From positions 24,256,782-24,320,781 of the forward strand of contig NW_019211454.1 in NCBI RefSeq assembly GCF_002443255.2: DNA of 64,000 nt. Direction: 5' to 3'. The number at the start of each line of letters is the position of its first letter. The stretch's first letter is position 1. This document shows positions 36,447 through 46,775 of the stretch, piece by piece. A program made the translations under genes and the position numbers. The notes under the pieces were generated by a model. That model made no database searches. It was not told the origin of the DNA and saw only the letters and a list, made by a program, of their open reading frames with translations. Source of the stretch: Varroa destructor. Lineage: Eukaryota; Arthropoda; Arachnida; Mesostigmata; Varroidae.

Positions 36447-39400
36447 GTCTAATGTGTTAGGGACTTAGATGTACCTAGGGCGCGCAATGTAAAGTAGGGT
36501 CAAAAAGGATGGCTTGACATAACGGGATTCGTTTTCACGTTGGAAGATAGCTAATGGGCACTGTTATGTCCTTGTCTGTAACTACCCGAATAGAAATTCA
36601 TTACATGTTTAATTTAGTTAATGGTTCTTTAGGAGTTCGCATTAATATTTAATTGTATGGGCTTTTGTTAGGGAGTTGTTGGATTTGGTTGCAGAATTTT
36701 TTTAATAAGGCCAAGCCTGAGCTGTTTTTCATTCAGTCATTATATTTTAGCCAATAAACAGTAATAGTCAGTGTTTCTAGACATTTGTTGTTTAATTTTG
36801 AAAAACATCACACGACAGCTGCAGTTGCTTCGCGTGACAAATAGTGCCCAATAAATGGATTATTCATGATCTAAAAAAGAAAATAGTATGTATCGAATTT
36901 ATGTAGCATATAATAAGGAAGTTCTTTTTGTGAGATATTTCTATGGCGAGACAGGAAAACATCGATTTTTTTAATTTTAATTTTTATGATAATCTATGAA
37001 ATGAGCTTTATGATTATAAAATGATTATAAAAGATTTTTTTTTTATGGATTACGATTTTTCTATAGGTTAAATCATCTAACCGCTTTAGGCCGTGTTATT
37101 TTAAGAGGTAAATATCATAAAATTATTAAAAAGTAAAAATAATTTTGAGTTTATTTTAGGAAAAGCTGTTTTCAAATGTACGTGGAATTTTAAGCACATT
37201 AGGCCAGAAAGCTAGGAGGGACAACACTCCGAGAAATAACATCTTATTCATCGGCTAATGCACCTTCCTACCCACCTATGTAGTGCAATAGATTTCCGTT
37301 TCATAGGAAAAGTGCAGATAGTTCTGCGGCCCTACGCTATGAAGTTTAAGGAGGCAATATCTACCAAAAGAAGGGTATTCGGTTTTCAAGTTACAATTAT
37401 TAGCAGCCAAGCTTCCGTGCCACATCCGTCATAATTTGGTACATATATCCTATATACTATATCCTATACCCCCTTTTTCTCCGTTCTCCATATTTGCTTA
37501 GCTGCTGACATCACAGGAATATGTTAGTTTTATTTAAATGTTAAATTAAATGTGTGTTATTTGTCATTAGGGAGAGGTTGAGAACTATCATGTACGTCGA
37601 TATCACTCTGCGGTATACCATTCATTTGTTGGATGAACAAACCTTAACAGAATGCGAAAGGAAACATTTTGTCCTCACTTTGTGTGAGTCTTCTCCGATT
37701 ATAATTAAATGCAGTTCTGTACTGATACATCTCCGCGTTGCAGAAATTGTACAAAATTTCATTTTTGATGTTTCCGTAAAGTAACTGGACAGAAAGCCAA
37801 CAGTACATTTATACATTTGATTTGGAACTGGCAAGTTTTTTGTAATTCTAAAAGTGGTTAAAATGCTTTATTCTTACAAAGGCAGGTTTTACTCTATGCG
37901 TAGAAAATTCTAGAAATGAATTCTGGGAGAAAGAAAGCATGACCCCTATGATTGTTCTCCTCTTGAAGCTACGAACGTCTCCGCAACGTAGCCAAAAAGG
38001 ATAAATACTCGAACAAATCTTGAGCGAGGCGCATCAACCACACGGAGTCCTGAAAGTACATAATTCACTTCCACCTAAAATACCACAAGTTAACATTAAA
38101 AGTTAACGGTACATCAAGATGTCGAGTTCTACCAACGACTTCGAATTTTGTGCTACACAGCGTAAGTACGTCGGAGAGCCCCTTCAGTCCACTCCACAAC
38201 GGAATCCTATTCCGTTATTCAGATATCTTCTTTGTCGGACCACGATTCTCTTGCCAGACTTCTCGACTCTAGTAACAGAAAATATTCAATAGTTAATTTA
38301 ATAACATCACTAGCTATAGAGGGTTGTTAACTAAGAGACTTCACGTTTTCTTTTGCTCAACTATTCAGTACAACTAGTTTTTAGCTCCGTAATAACGACC
38401 AGCATTATAAACTACCCATCTACGTCCGTTGTTTTCATGTTTACCTTAGAGCTGGCTTGGGACGAGCTCCTTCTATCACTTATACTCGCTAAGGCCTTCA
38501 AAAGATAACCATCTGCACGCGTATTTAGCGTGTTCGAAAATGTGTTTCAGTACCGCAAACTGCTTAGACATGCTTTCCAGTATAGAGAGTTTCTGCACTG
38601 GCAGGTAGTAAAAAATATGATAGTGCAAGTTGAGCATCGGTGAGCGCCAAAGAGCAAGCAACGCCTCGCAGTAGCTCGCGCTAGTGACGGAAAAAGGACG
38701 CAAACAGAAAATGTGGAACAGTAAAATGAGCGTAGATAAAATCTAGTTTGAAATAGTAATGAAGCAATTTTACATGAATGGCTAAAACAATCAAAAATAT
38801 TTTCGAGGGACGCCTCCCTTCATAACCTTGACAAACAAGGTACCTTCCCAAATGTTTTCAATTTGTTCTCTATTAGTTTTACAGACGCCACGGCGCCTAC
38901 GCGCAGTGAAATTCTGGCAGTCTGGTGATTCAGCTTAAACACTTTTGTATTATGTTCATAGATGCGCGTTTTTCTGGCCTAGTAAAATTACATAGGCCCG
39001 CTATTGCTTACGAAAGTGGTCGTATGGATTGATTTTAGGACCACACAGGTATATACCTCTGACGACGGTATTTACATGCCTTAAGGCCATCTAATCTTCA
39101 TTCGAATAACCAATGAGACAGAGTAAATCCTATAAAAATAAACGTGTTTTTAAACCTAGTTTCTTATATAGTTTTAGCATGTTCGGCGTAACGAAGGAAT
39201 CACTCTCACGAAAAGCTACAATGCGACAGCAGACTGCAAAAGAATTCAGCAGTTATGGTTTATTATAAACGGCCTGATACTGACAAAACCTGTATGCGTT
39301 TAATAATTTGTGTGGACTCTACAAACAACGGGTACTCAGAGGAAACCAAAATCATTTATAGAACGGTTTTAGCAATGTGCAGTTGGTTTCATTTCGAATG

Positions 39401-40399
39401 TAGCTTGCATTAGGATGTCAACGAAGACGAGGCGTGCACTAAGCGCGGACGTGCGGTAGATTCTAATGGCACGGACCCTATTCGTGCAGTTGTTTATTAT
39501 TAGATAACATAGAATGGTGTAGACTCTTCGAGGCTAGTTTTCTAATTCGTTCGATGTAGAAGGAAACACACAAAAAGCTTCGATCCACCATTTTCCCACC
39601 ATAGTTGTGTTCGATTGCGCTGCTCGAACGCTAACTAAAAGTTATAAGGTCGTGGTGCCTGATCGGTAGAAGTGGTTAACGATGGTACTGCCGCGTGTGA
39701 CGTCTCATGGTTCCTGGGATATGTTGCACTACATCTTATACAAAGACACCTAGCCTTAGGTAAATGAACACCTACCTATTGTCTGCACATGAGTTTCATC
39801 ACATTAAAAGCGATGAAATTTACGTACTACAAAGCGTGTAACTATATGTTCATTCTATTCTGCCCTTCCCAGACCTCATTAATCATAACTTTTTTGTTAT
39901 GGAAGTCAAAACCGATCTCCGCCGCCTTTTTCCTATGTGCTGATAAATTTCGGATAGACATAAATAATAAAAATCCTGAGCCGGCGCTTTAAATCTTCGC
40001 AAATAGCGGTATGTCGTGCAGAAGATACGCATATCTGTTCAATGATGAACGATGCAAATTGATGAGACGCTTTGAGAACGAAAGTTGAACTCCGTCAAGT
40101 TTTTCGAGCTGCTTTGACGAGGAATGTTTCCACACAATTCAAATTCCGTAGGAAGCAACTGGTACCATCTTTATTTCGAACTAGGCTTGTGCTATGTACG
40201 TAGAGTATCTGAAGGGCGCACGTATTGCTACACTCGCAACCATCATTCATGGTGCACCGACCGTGATGTACTCTGCGCTGGTTCAGTCGTTTAAGGGCAA
40301 GACTGCCCTTAGGGACTTTAAGCTATTTCCGTATTCCAAGGTCATCCTGCCTAACGGAATCAGCACGGCGGCTTTTACGGCGAAACTTTGTGCCTTCTG
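36447..40399. other. Very AT-rich non-coding DNA
   Basis: No confident gene. The 36900-37170 segment is extremely AT-rich, with an 11-bp tandem duplication (ATGATTATAAA, about 37009-37030) and T runs. I looked for mitochondrial-like protein fragments there and could not identify any. A few protein-like short frames (37554-37784 plus, 38476-38703 minus) cannot be assigned. A Helitron 3' end (hairpin followed by CTRRT) was looked for downstream of the relic and not recognised. Confidence 0.45.
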
Positions 40400-41144
40400 T
40401 GTTGTCCATGTTGATCAACAGTCCAACTTCATCCACGTAACATGACAGCCTGGCGAGTTCCTACTGGACATGAAGCGAACTCGCACCGAAATAATAATAA
40501 AACAGCATTTTTACCTCTGCCGTCGGAACAGGAACGATGACTTACAATTCCTGAACACGCAATAGCACGTCATTTAGCAACAGAGAGAACAGCGAAGGGT
40601 TCGGGTTATCAACTTGTACAACGCTAGTTCATTAGATGAACGGCTCTAACTGGGTTATTCTGTCATCTATACTCATCGAACTCTATTAAAATTTTGTCTA
40701 CGGGAACCATATCAAACGCCGACTGAAAATCCCTGAACCCCTGTGTTAAGCTGCGACGGACATCCTGTGCTTCCTGGAGCAATTTGTCACATGTCGTGAC
40801 GATGGAATGACCTGTAGCAAATCTACATTGTTCAATTGAGATACATAAATAAATTTTCAGCAATCCCATTAGCAGACGTGCGATGAGATGACCCAGGGTC
40901 TTGTAGCAGTAACTTTTCTTCGCGATCGTCCTCCATACAGAGGGGTCAAGCGGCTTGCTCTGTTTTCTAGATATGACACTTAGGAGAGCTTTCTTCCAGC
41001 TTGTCGGTAAGGGCCAATATTTTACGCAAGCAGACTTGTTCAGCAAGGGAAGAAGTCACTCGTATTTTTCGCGTGCTCATTGCAACTCAGGTTCGGTACA
41101 GCGGCCTTGTCCGATCTGCGTTATTCCAGAAAGCGCAGTACCTC
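40400..41144 (-). pseudogene. LINE reverse-transcriptase relic, Jockey/CR1/R1-like
   Basis: Read on the minus strand, non-LTR reverse-transcriptase blocks appear in order. EVLRFLE then KAAVPNLS (near 41144-41085) matches the E...L..L...KAPGPD entry block. PTSWKKALLSVISR and KPLDPSVWRTIA follow, the classic P.SWK.A...PI.K and DP..YRPI fingers. EQCRFATGHS is next, then FRDFQSAFDMV (40708-40737) with the first catalytic Asp retained. LFSLLLND (40569-40592) matches the SPLLFN..IND block. YVDEVGLLI (about 40418-40444) stands for YADD, with the second Asp changed to Glu. The blocks lie in three frames with stops between, and the catalytic box is altered, so it is inactive. The endonuclease and the 3' end were not found. 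The family level is an inference from motif style. Confidence 0.75.
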
Positions 41145-42230
41145 AAACACAGAGAACTCAGTACTCAGCCACGCGCATGTCGTAGATCTCTATTTATTTT
41201 ATGCACTTCTTTGGAAAAGCATGATTCATGGAATGATGTTCACGTTTCAAATGTCCTTCTGAAGTGCTTTATTAATTGTTCAAGGCTTATAAGCCATAGC
41301 GTTAACCTCTCCATACCTATTTGTATGGTTCCTTTCCCGCTTGTATCATTACCCTATTCTACTGCTGACAAGCGGATCCAAGTACCTCCGGATACCAGTT
41401 TTTCAAAGTTAAAGAGCCGAAGGACACTCGGACAATTCCAACAAACATAATAAGCCAAAATGTCTCAGTAAATGCGTCCTATGAAGTGACCTATATTAGT
41501 GGCTAGTCGGTATTAGCAGTTGAAATTGTAGAAGGAAACGGTAAAAAAGTTTCTAGGCTTTTTGAAAAAACATTTTTCATAGTAGTAGTATATGCTAAAT
41601 ATTTTTATTCAACTCTAGTGTGGCTGTTGTTTACATGCTCCTATTCTAACATTATAGATTATAAAAACTAACATTATAAGTAATATAAGATGTTTGAAAT
41701 TATTCTATAGATGTCATTACTTCCACACTTATCACCAGTGAGTAATTTTTTGGTTCTAACAGCAGGTATGCCCTATGCAGCCGTGTTCTACAGGCGACAA
41801 AATATCAGTTCATAAGCGGCCATTTCAGCAAAAAAGTCAGGTTTATGTCTGAATGATCAACACATGTTTACTAGTCGAGGCTGAATTAATCTAGCTGTTC
41901 TATATCAAGAACATTCTTCTCCGCACGCCACCATTTACACTCACTGGTTTACTATAACTTATCACGTCCTTAGCGTGATCGTTTTTTAATGATCGGCAAA
42001 GAAAATTCTTATTCTATTATTTTTTTTTGTTTTTGAATTTATCTTCATCTTTGAAAAATCAAAGTTCTATATATATAGATACAAGAAGATACTAGGCTGT
42101 TAATTGAAGTCTGGTAATGTATGGAGTACCGACTTAGGCTTTTACACTCTGAACGCGTCCGGACTAGTGACCGTTTACATACTCGACCCTGACAATCTTC
42201 CATCGCTACCATCCACGCTGCGGCCACACA
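41145..42230. other. AT-rich non-coding DNA
   Basis: Probably includes decayed sequence upstream of the LINE reverse transcriptase. The 149-codon plus-strand frame at 41001-41450 overlaps the relic antisense and has no recognisable content. A short TA run lies at about 42067-42077. Confidence 0.45.
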
Positions 42231-43400
42231 GTATCAATGTGTCATGTGACCCCTCGCTTTAACAACTCGGCGTGCTAATAATCTCGCGTGCTTGTTGCAA
42301 GGTCTTACGATTTGCCACCCCCTAGCGACTGCACCTTGTCATCACAGTTCTCCCTGACGTCCTTTATTTCCCCACCATCGTCGCAGCACGTTCTCAGCTC
42401 CATTCCTTTCTGGAGACTCCAAAGCCTGGATCTGGTAACTTGGAACGGCATATATCCGCTTTCTCTCCGAACGGCATACGTTTGGTCTTTTTTGTTTCAA
42501 GTCTCTTTTTCCCGACATTAGCCCCTTTCGGCAGAGTTCCTGCTTCCGTGGCGTGTTCGAAGGCTAGCAACCACTAGGGGGCTGTTCCGAAGGTAGCCTA
42601 TTAGCAGCGAGTTGGCTTCCAACTGTCTCGCTTCTTGTGACGATCTGATCGCTGTTTCTTGTGTTCCCAGTCTCATCCCCTATCGTCTGCAAGCAAGCAG
42701 GAAGCTGCTAGCCGGTCTACAGGTTTCACCAAACCGTAAAGGACTTGGCCGCTGCTTAAGAGCTCCAACGTAGTGGTTAAAACCGTATCTGTTAATATCG
42801 ACATTCTTGACCGTAACATTATATAGCATTTTGTTGAACAGTGTGTATTCCAGTATACGGAGCTGACTCCTTGAACACCACACGCCGCTATCTGCTCTAA
42901 TTACATTCGATCGATTCGTATTTAATGTCACACCGCACAGAAAGCGTCACTACAAGAGTTGCTTGCAAATAGATGCAAGCCCGTTGCACTCGCTTCTTCT
43001 CTATTGCCCCTACTTCCATACCGAGTTGATTCGTTCGCTCACGCAGTTGAACGCGGAAGCAGGACCGCAACGGCAAACGCAAGATGAATGTCGAAAGTAG
43101 TCAGCCGTGCGTGCCCATATCTAAAGACTTCCAAGATCTATCCAAACCCTGCCCATGTCAAGACAAGGCACCTATTCCAAATCTCCTAGTTCCGTTTGTC
43201 CGTTTCTCCTTTCTAGCTGGCGTTTTCGCTTCTATCGCTACCGAGTTTGCGTACAGGGTGTCGCAGCCACGTGTCAGCTTGCATGCAGGCAGCTTTCGTC
43301 GCGCTTCCTTCCACTCACGTGTTGACTTGCATTCTTAATGACTGACTGAATAACAACTTCATCTCAATGCGCCAACTGGAACGGTAGCTTAGCAATGGTC
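42231..43400. other. GC-richer pyrimidine-rich block
   Basis: CT-rich plus strand with several frames on both strands (for example 43084-43338 plus), none recognised. No regulatory motif can be singled out. Confidence 0.4.
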
Positions 43401-44238
43401 AACGTTCCCAGCTGCCCCGGAGACTGCCTTTCCTAAAGGCAGAGCACATCAGCTCCGCACTAGATTGATGGCACTACCTTGCAAGCTAAAAACGAACTAG
43501 CGACGGTAAAAGGACAGATACGTTACGAGGGGTTGTCGGTGCTTTAACATCGTTCAAGAGTTATATAATTCAGTTAAACGTAATCCTGCGCAAATACGAG
43601 TGTATTTACCTAGTGCTCACTATAGGATGTCGTTTTCGCAAAATCCAGTACAACTCGAATCAATTCATTTCTGTGAATCTGGGATAGAAAGAGGCTGGAA
43701 TACTGATTTAACAGCAGAGAAGCAGAACAGTCTACATTGTTACTTGTTCTCGATGATCTCTTTCATTTAATGCGCTCAAAAATGTTCGCTTTATGTTAAA
43801 ATAATCATGCTATAAGGCCTTCTGCTGCACTGGTCTTACCGAAAGAACACAAAAATCGACCGCGTACGGACGCTCAGAATTGTTCAGGGCTTCAAAAACG
43901 AACTTGTCAAGGTGTTTTGTATCAGTATGTTAACAAGATGCTTCGTGTTGTGATCAGATTTTTGTTATTAAAAGGAGGGAATGGTACGCGGATAGAAGCT
44001 CATCCAAGTGAACTTTTCTGGCCCCTGCCTCCTTCCTCTTGCATAGCTAGCGGCTAACCCTAAATATATCAGCAATTCTAAATGAGGTAGTGAAAGTGAA
44101 CTAGGTCCAAGTCGTCCAAATGCTATTATCTATGGAATATGTTTCGGGGATGACGGTATATTAATTAATGAAATTTTGGAAGTCGAGGCGATCAGCAAAG
44201 GCCAATTTGCATATGGAAAAATGGATAAAGCCTAGGGT

Positions 44239-44300
44239 GCCGGAACTGTTCAGTCTGGATAGGAAATGCTCCCTGCTTTGGGTTCGCATCACCAGTTAGA
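44239..44300 (+). repeat. tRNA-derived SINE relic with A and B boxes
   Basis: Starts GCCGGAAC, with an A-box-like TGTTCAGTCTGG at 44247-44258 and a B-box-like GGTTCGCATCACC at 44281-44293. Box spacing (34 bases) is about 10 bases shorter than in a normal tRNA, consistent with a small deletion. The GCCGGA start is shared with the copy at 31977. Confidence 0.45.
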
Positions 44301-45209
44301 CACACATGCGACCCATCTTGCCACAAATTCGCGACCCTGGTGCAATATATCTAACGGCCACTAATAACCGTTCACCATTGCACAGACTGGCACCTCACTG
44401 CGAGCTTCAGCCCGCCACAGTAAAAAGCCCATAGGTTCATGGACACTGTTTTTTTTTTAGATACGCAGGATATGATCGAGCTCGGATACTCTATCAGGAA
44501 TAACTTCGTATAAGAGGTTACGACGCTGCTTTCGCTTCTTATAAAGGCTTTTTTTTCTTATTTAAAGGAAGCTCGGCGTGACCAAAACACAAATCCTGGC
44601 GCATCACGACATGGAGACGAATCGTTAAGGGGTTCGAATAGGAAAACTCAGGTTAACACTTAGACATGCCCGAATCACCCGAGCACAGGTATTTTCCTCC
44701 TACGTAAATTGGGGAACTCATTAGACCTTTCGAAATTACCCTGGCTTTCTAAAGTCCACATGTTAATAAGATTTTCCAATCATTTTTTTGTTGTTCGATT
44801 CATCGAGTATCGTAGAAGCGGGTTAATATTTAGGTTCAACCTAAAAATAGTGTACGTATGACACAACAACAAATAGTCACAATAATAGCCTGAAGGCATT
44901 AAATCAGCTTCACGCCTCTAGAAATTTACTGTCTAAACATGTTGAAAAGGGAACATAACAGATAGCGCTCCAACTATCGTTATTGATTCGATATGCACGC
45001 CGCAATTTTCTTTTATCAAATACGATTGCATAGAGCGAATAAATTGACGGTTCTATATTGTTGCGGGAAAAAGCGAGCAACAGACCTATCGAATCAGCCT
45101 TATCATCAAATATACTGGAGCTATATGAAACACTTTACGGATTGAAGAGATAGCGTTGGTCTTTAGCTGCATGACGTATTCAATGCACGTACGCCTTTCT
45201 GTAGGAACT

Positions 45210-45240
45210 TGTGTGTGCGCGTGCGCGCGCGCGCGCGTAC
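45210..45240. repeat. Alternating purine-pyrimidine tract (GT then GC), Z-DNA-prone
   Basis: About 31 bases alternate strictly between pyrimidine and purine, first TG units and then a long GC run. GC and GT alternation is the standard Z-DNA-forming pattern. The tract retains CpG in an otherwise AT-rich block. Confidence 0.85.
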
Positions 45241-45446
45241 CTACATCACGTGACGAGTATCCTTACAAAACTTAAGACAAGGGTGCAAAACATCACAGAG
45301 GGTAAAATCTTTTGCCGTATTGCGCCGAACGGAAAAAAATTCAATTAGGCTACAGTCTTACGTCACTCACGGCCCGGGCAATGATACCAGTGGCCTGGTA
45401 CTCGTATGTTTGGACGTGATCTTTTTGCGGGAAACACCTAATATAT

Positions 45447-45546
45447 NNNNNNNNNNNNNNNNNNNNNNNNNNNNNNNNNNNNNNNNNNNNNNNNNNNNNN
45501 NNNNNNNNNNNNNNNNNNNNNNNNNNNNNNNNNNNNNNNNNNNNNN
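45447..45546. other. Assembly gap, 100 N
   Basis: Exactly 100 N, the usual placeholder for a gap of unknown size. TA units border it on both sides (ATATAT before, TATATATAT after), so assembly probably broke inside a TA microsatellite. Confidence 0.98.
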
Positions 45547-46331
45547 TATATATATTACAGAAGTACGGAGAAAACTAAACCATTGGCCCTGTTTTGGGTT
45601 AGTTAAGGCTAAGTATGGCTAAATATCAGTAGCTTCATACTGGAATTACAACGACGGTTGATTTATGTACTACGGACAAATGTAGGAATTTATAGTAGCT
45701 GCCAAGGACATTGCAGACGATTCATAACACGTCAACAAAATGATACGATTCCTTCAAGTGAAATCATCATTCAGTAGTTGGATTTGTCGCAGAGTGACGC
45801 GTGCGATGGTCGTAGGAGCCAGCGTATTACGACAGTTGCCTAAAAGCCAGTTGTCAGGTGGCACTTATTCGTTAGACGTTGCTACGCAGTGATTATTTGA
45901 AGGATCTTTTCTAAGCTGGTATATAACGTTAGGCTTACCAACAGCAGAGGAAGCACGTAATTAGTGTGCTAAATAAATGATTGATGAAGACAATCGTGAT
46001 TGTTTACGACAACTCACTTAACAGGATGAACTTTTGGGAGCAAACGGTTGACGGACCGATCAGGAAATATGGGATAAAACTTGTGGGCAAGTAACGTTAT
46101 ATTAACGGGCCTCATAATACAGGCATATTAACGGCTAGAATATGGCCGTATTAGTAGGAGTTGGAGCTATAATTAATACAATATAGTAATAATTTCTACG
46201 TAATTATGAGCTGAAACAGTATAGACTTGGCATGTTGTTAATATCTGTACATAGTACAGTGTTGTTATGTCCATAGCAGTATATAATTTTTTTGTTTAAA
46301 TTAATTGTCATTTCCGAACTAGTAATTATTG

Positions 46332-46775
46332 TCATATACGTTTGCCTGTAGTTACAATTATACGCTGTTTTTGTCGAGTAATCGCTCGCAAATCTATATA
46401 TTGCTCATCGCTTCGACAGGTGCTTATTCCAGTACATTGATCTGATTGTGTGAGCTCGTTCTCCATGATGTCAATCATTTGTTTGGATTCAGGCCTGTGC
46501 AATTTTCGTACTTGATGACCCTCTTTAAAGCAATTCACGATGTGCCAATAGCTACCTCAAGGTATGGATGGTTGCGGGCGGTTACCATCTAAGATTCATT
46601 CGATGGAAACCCAAACCTAACGCCGCCAAAGAGCGCAATACAATGCTCTTCAAAATGTGCTTGTTCACCCGAACCATAACTTTTTCCGATAACAATGCTT
46701 GACAAATTTGCTTAAAGCGCGGTTGTCATCGTTGAACCAAGCAGCCCATTCGATGTATTCATTGTTTACATGATA
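46332..46775 (-). pseudogene. Second Helitron relic, region upstream of the helicase
   Basis: On the minus strand, EWAAWFNDDNRALSKF (within 46678-46775) resembles the AWF.LN..D..A..LLY...P.YYVW segment of Helitron proteins. A frame-shifted stretch ending LGLGFHRMNLRW (about 46595-46630) sits where the E.F.LR.LL block is expected. CFKEGHQV, then MENELTQS (46332-46545), matches the TF.EA..ALGLL....W...L.EA block that precedes the helicase. Order and rough spacing (about 50 and 22 residues) agree with the family allowing for deletions. No Walker A follows, so the helicase part is lost or too decayed to see. Weaker than the copy at 35730. Confidence 0.4.

Larger units (their letters stand above)
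43401..46331. other. AT-rich non-coding DNA with assembly gap
   Basis: No gene. Contains the SINE relic at 44239-44300, the alternating GC tract at 45210-45240 and the N gap. The open frame crossing the gap (45320-45622) is an artefact of unknown bases. Confidence 0.5.

Noticed and set aside
36900..37170. Extremely AT-rich segment suspected to be a mitochondrial insertion
   Set aside because: No frame under the invertebrate mitochondrial code gave a recognisable respiratory protein, and no rRNA-like stretch was identified.
41001..41450. 149-codon plus-strand frame
   Set aside because: It overlaps the LINE relic antisense for part of its length and has no recognisable content of its own.
45320..45622. 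100-codon open frame
   Set aside because: It runs through 100 unknown bases, so the openness is an artefact of the N run.
46575..46760. Plus-strand reading that looks like a LINE reverse-transcriptase thumb (W...W....N..K...MLF)
   Set aside because: No catalytic YADD block is found upstream on that strand, and the minus strand gives a longer ordered match to Helitron proteins.
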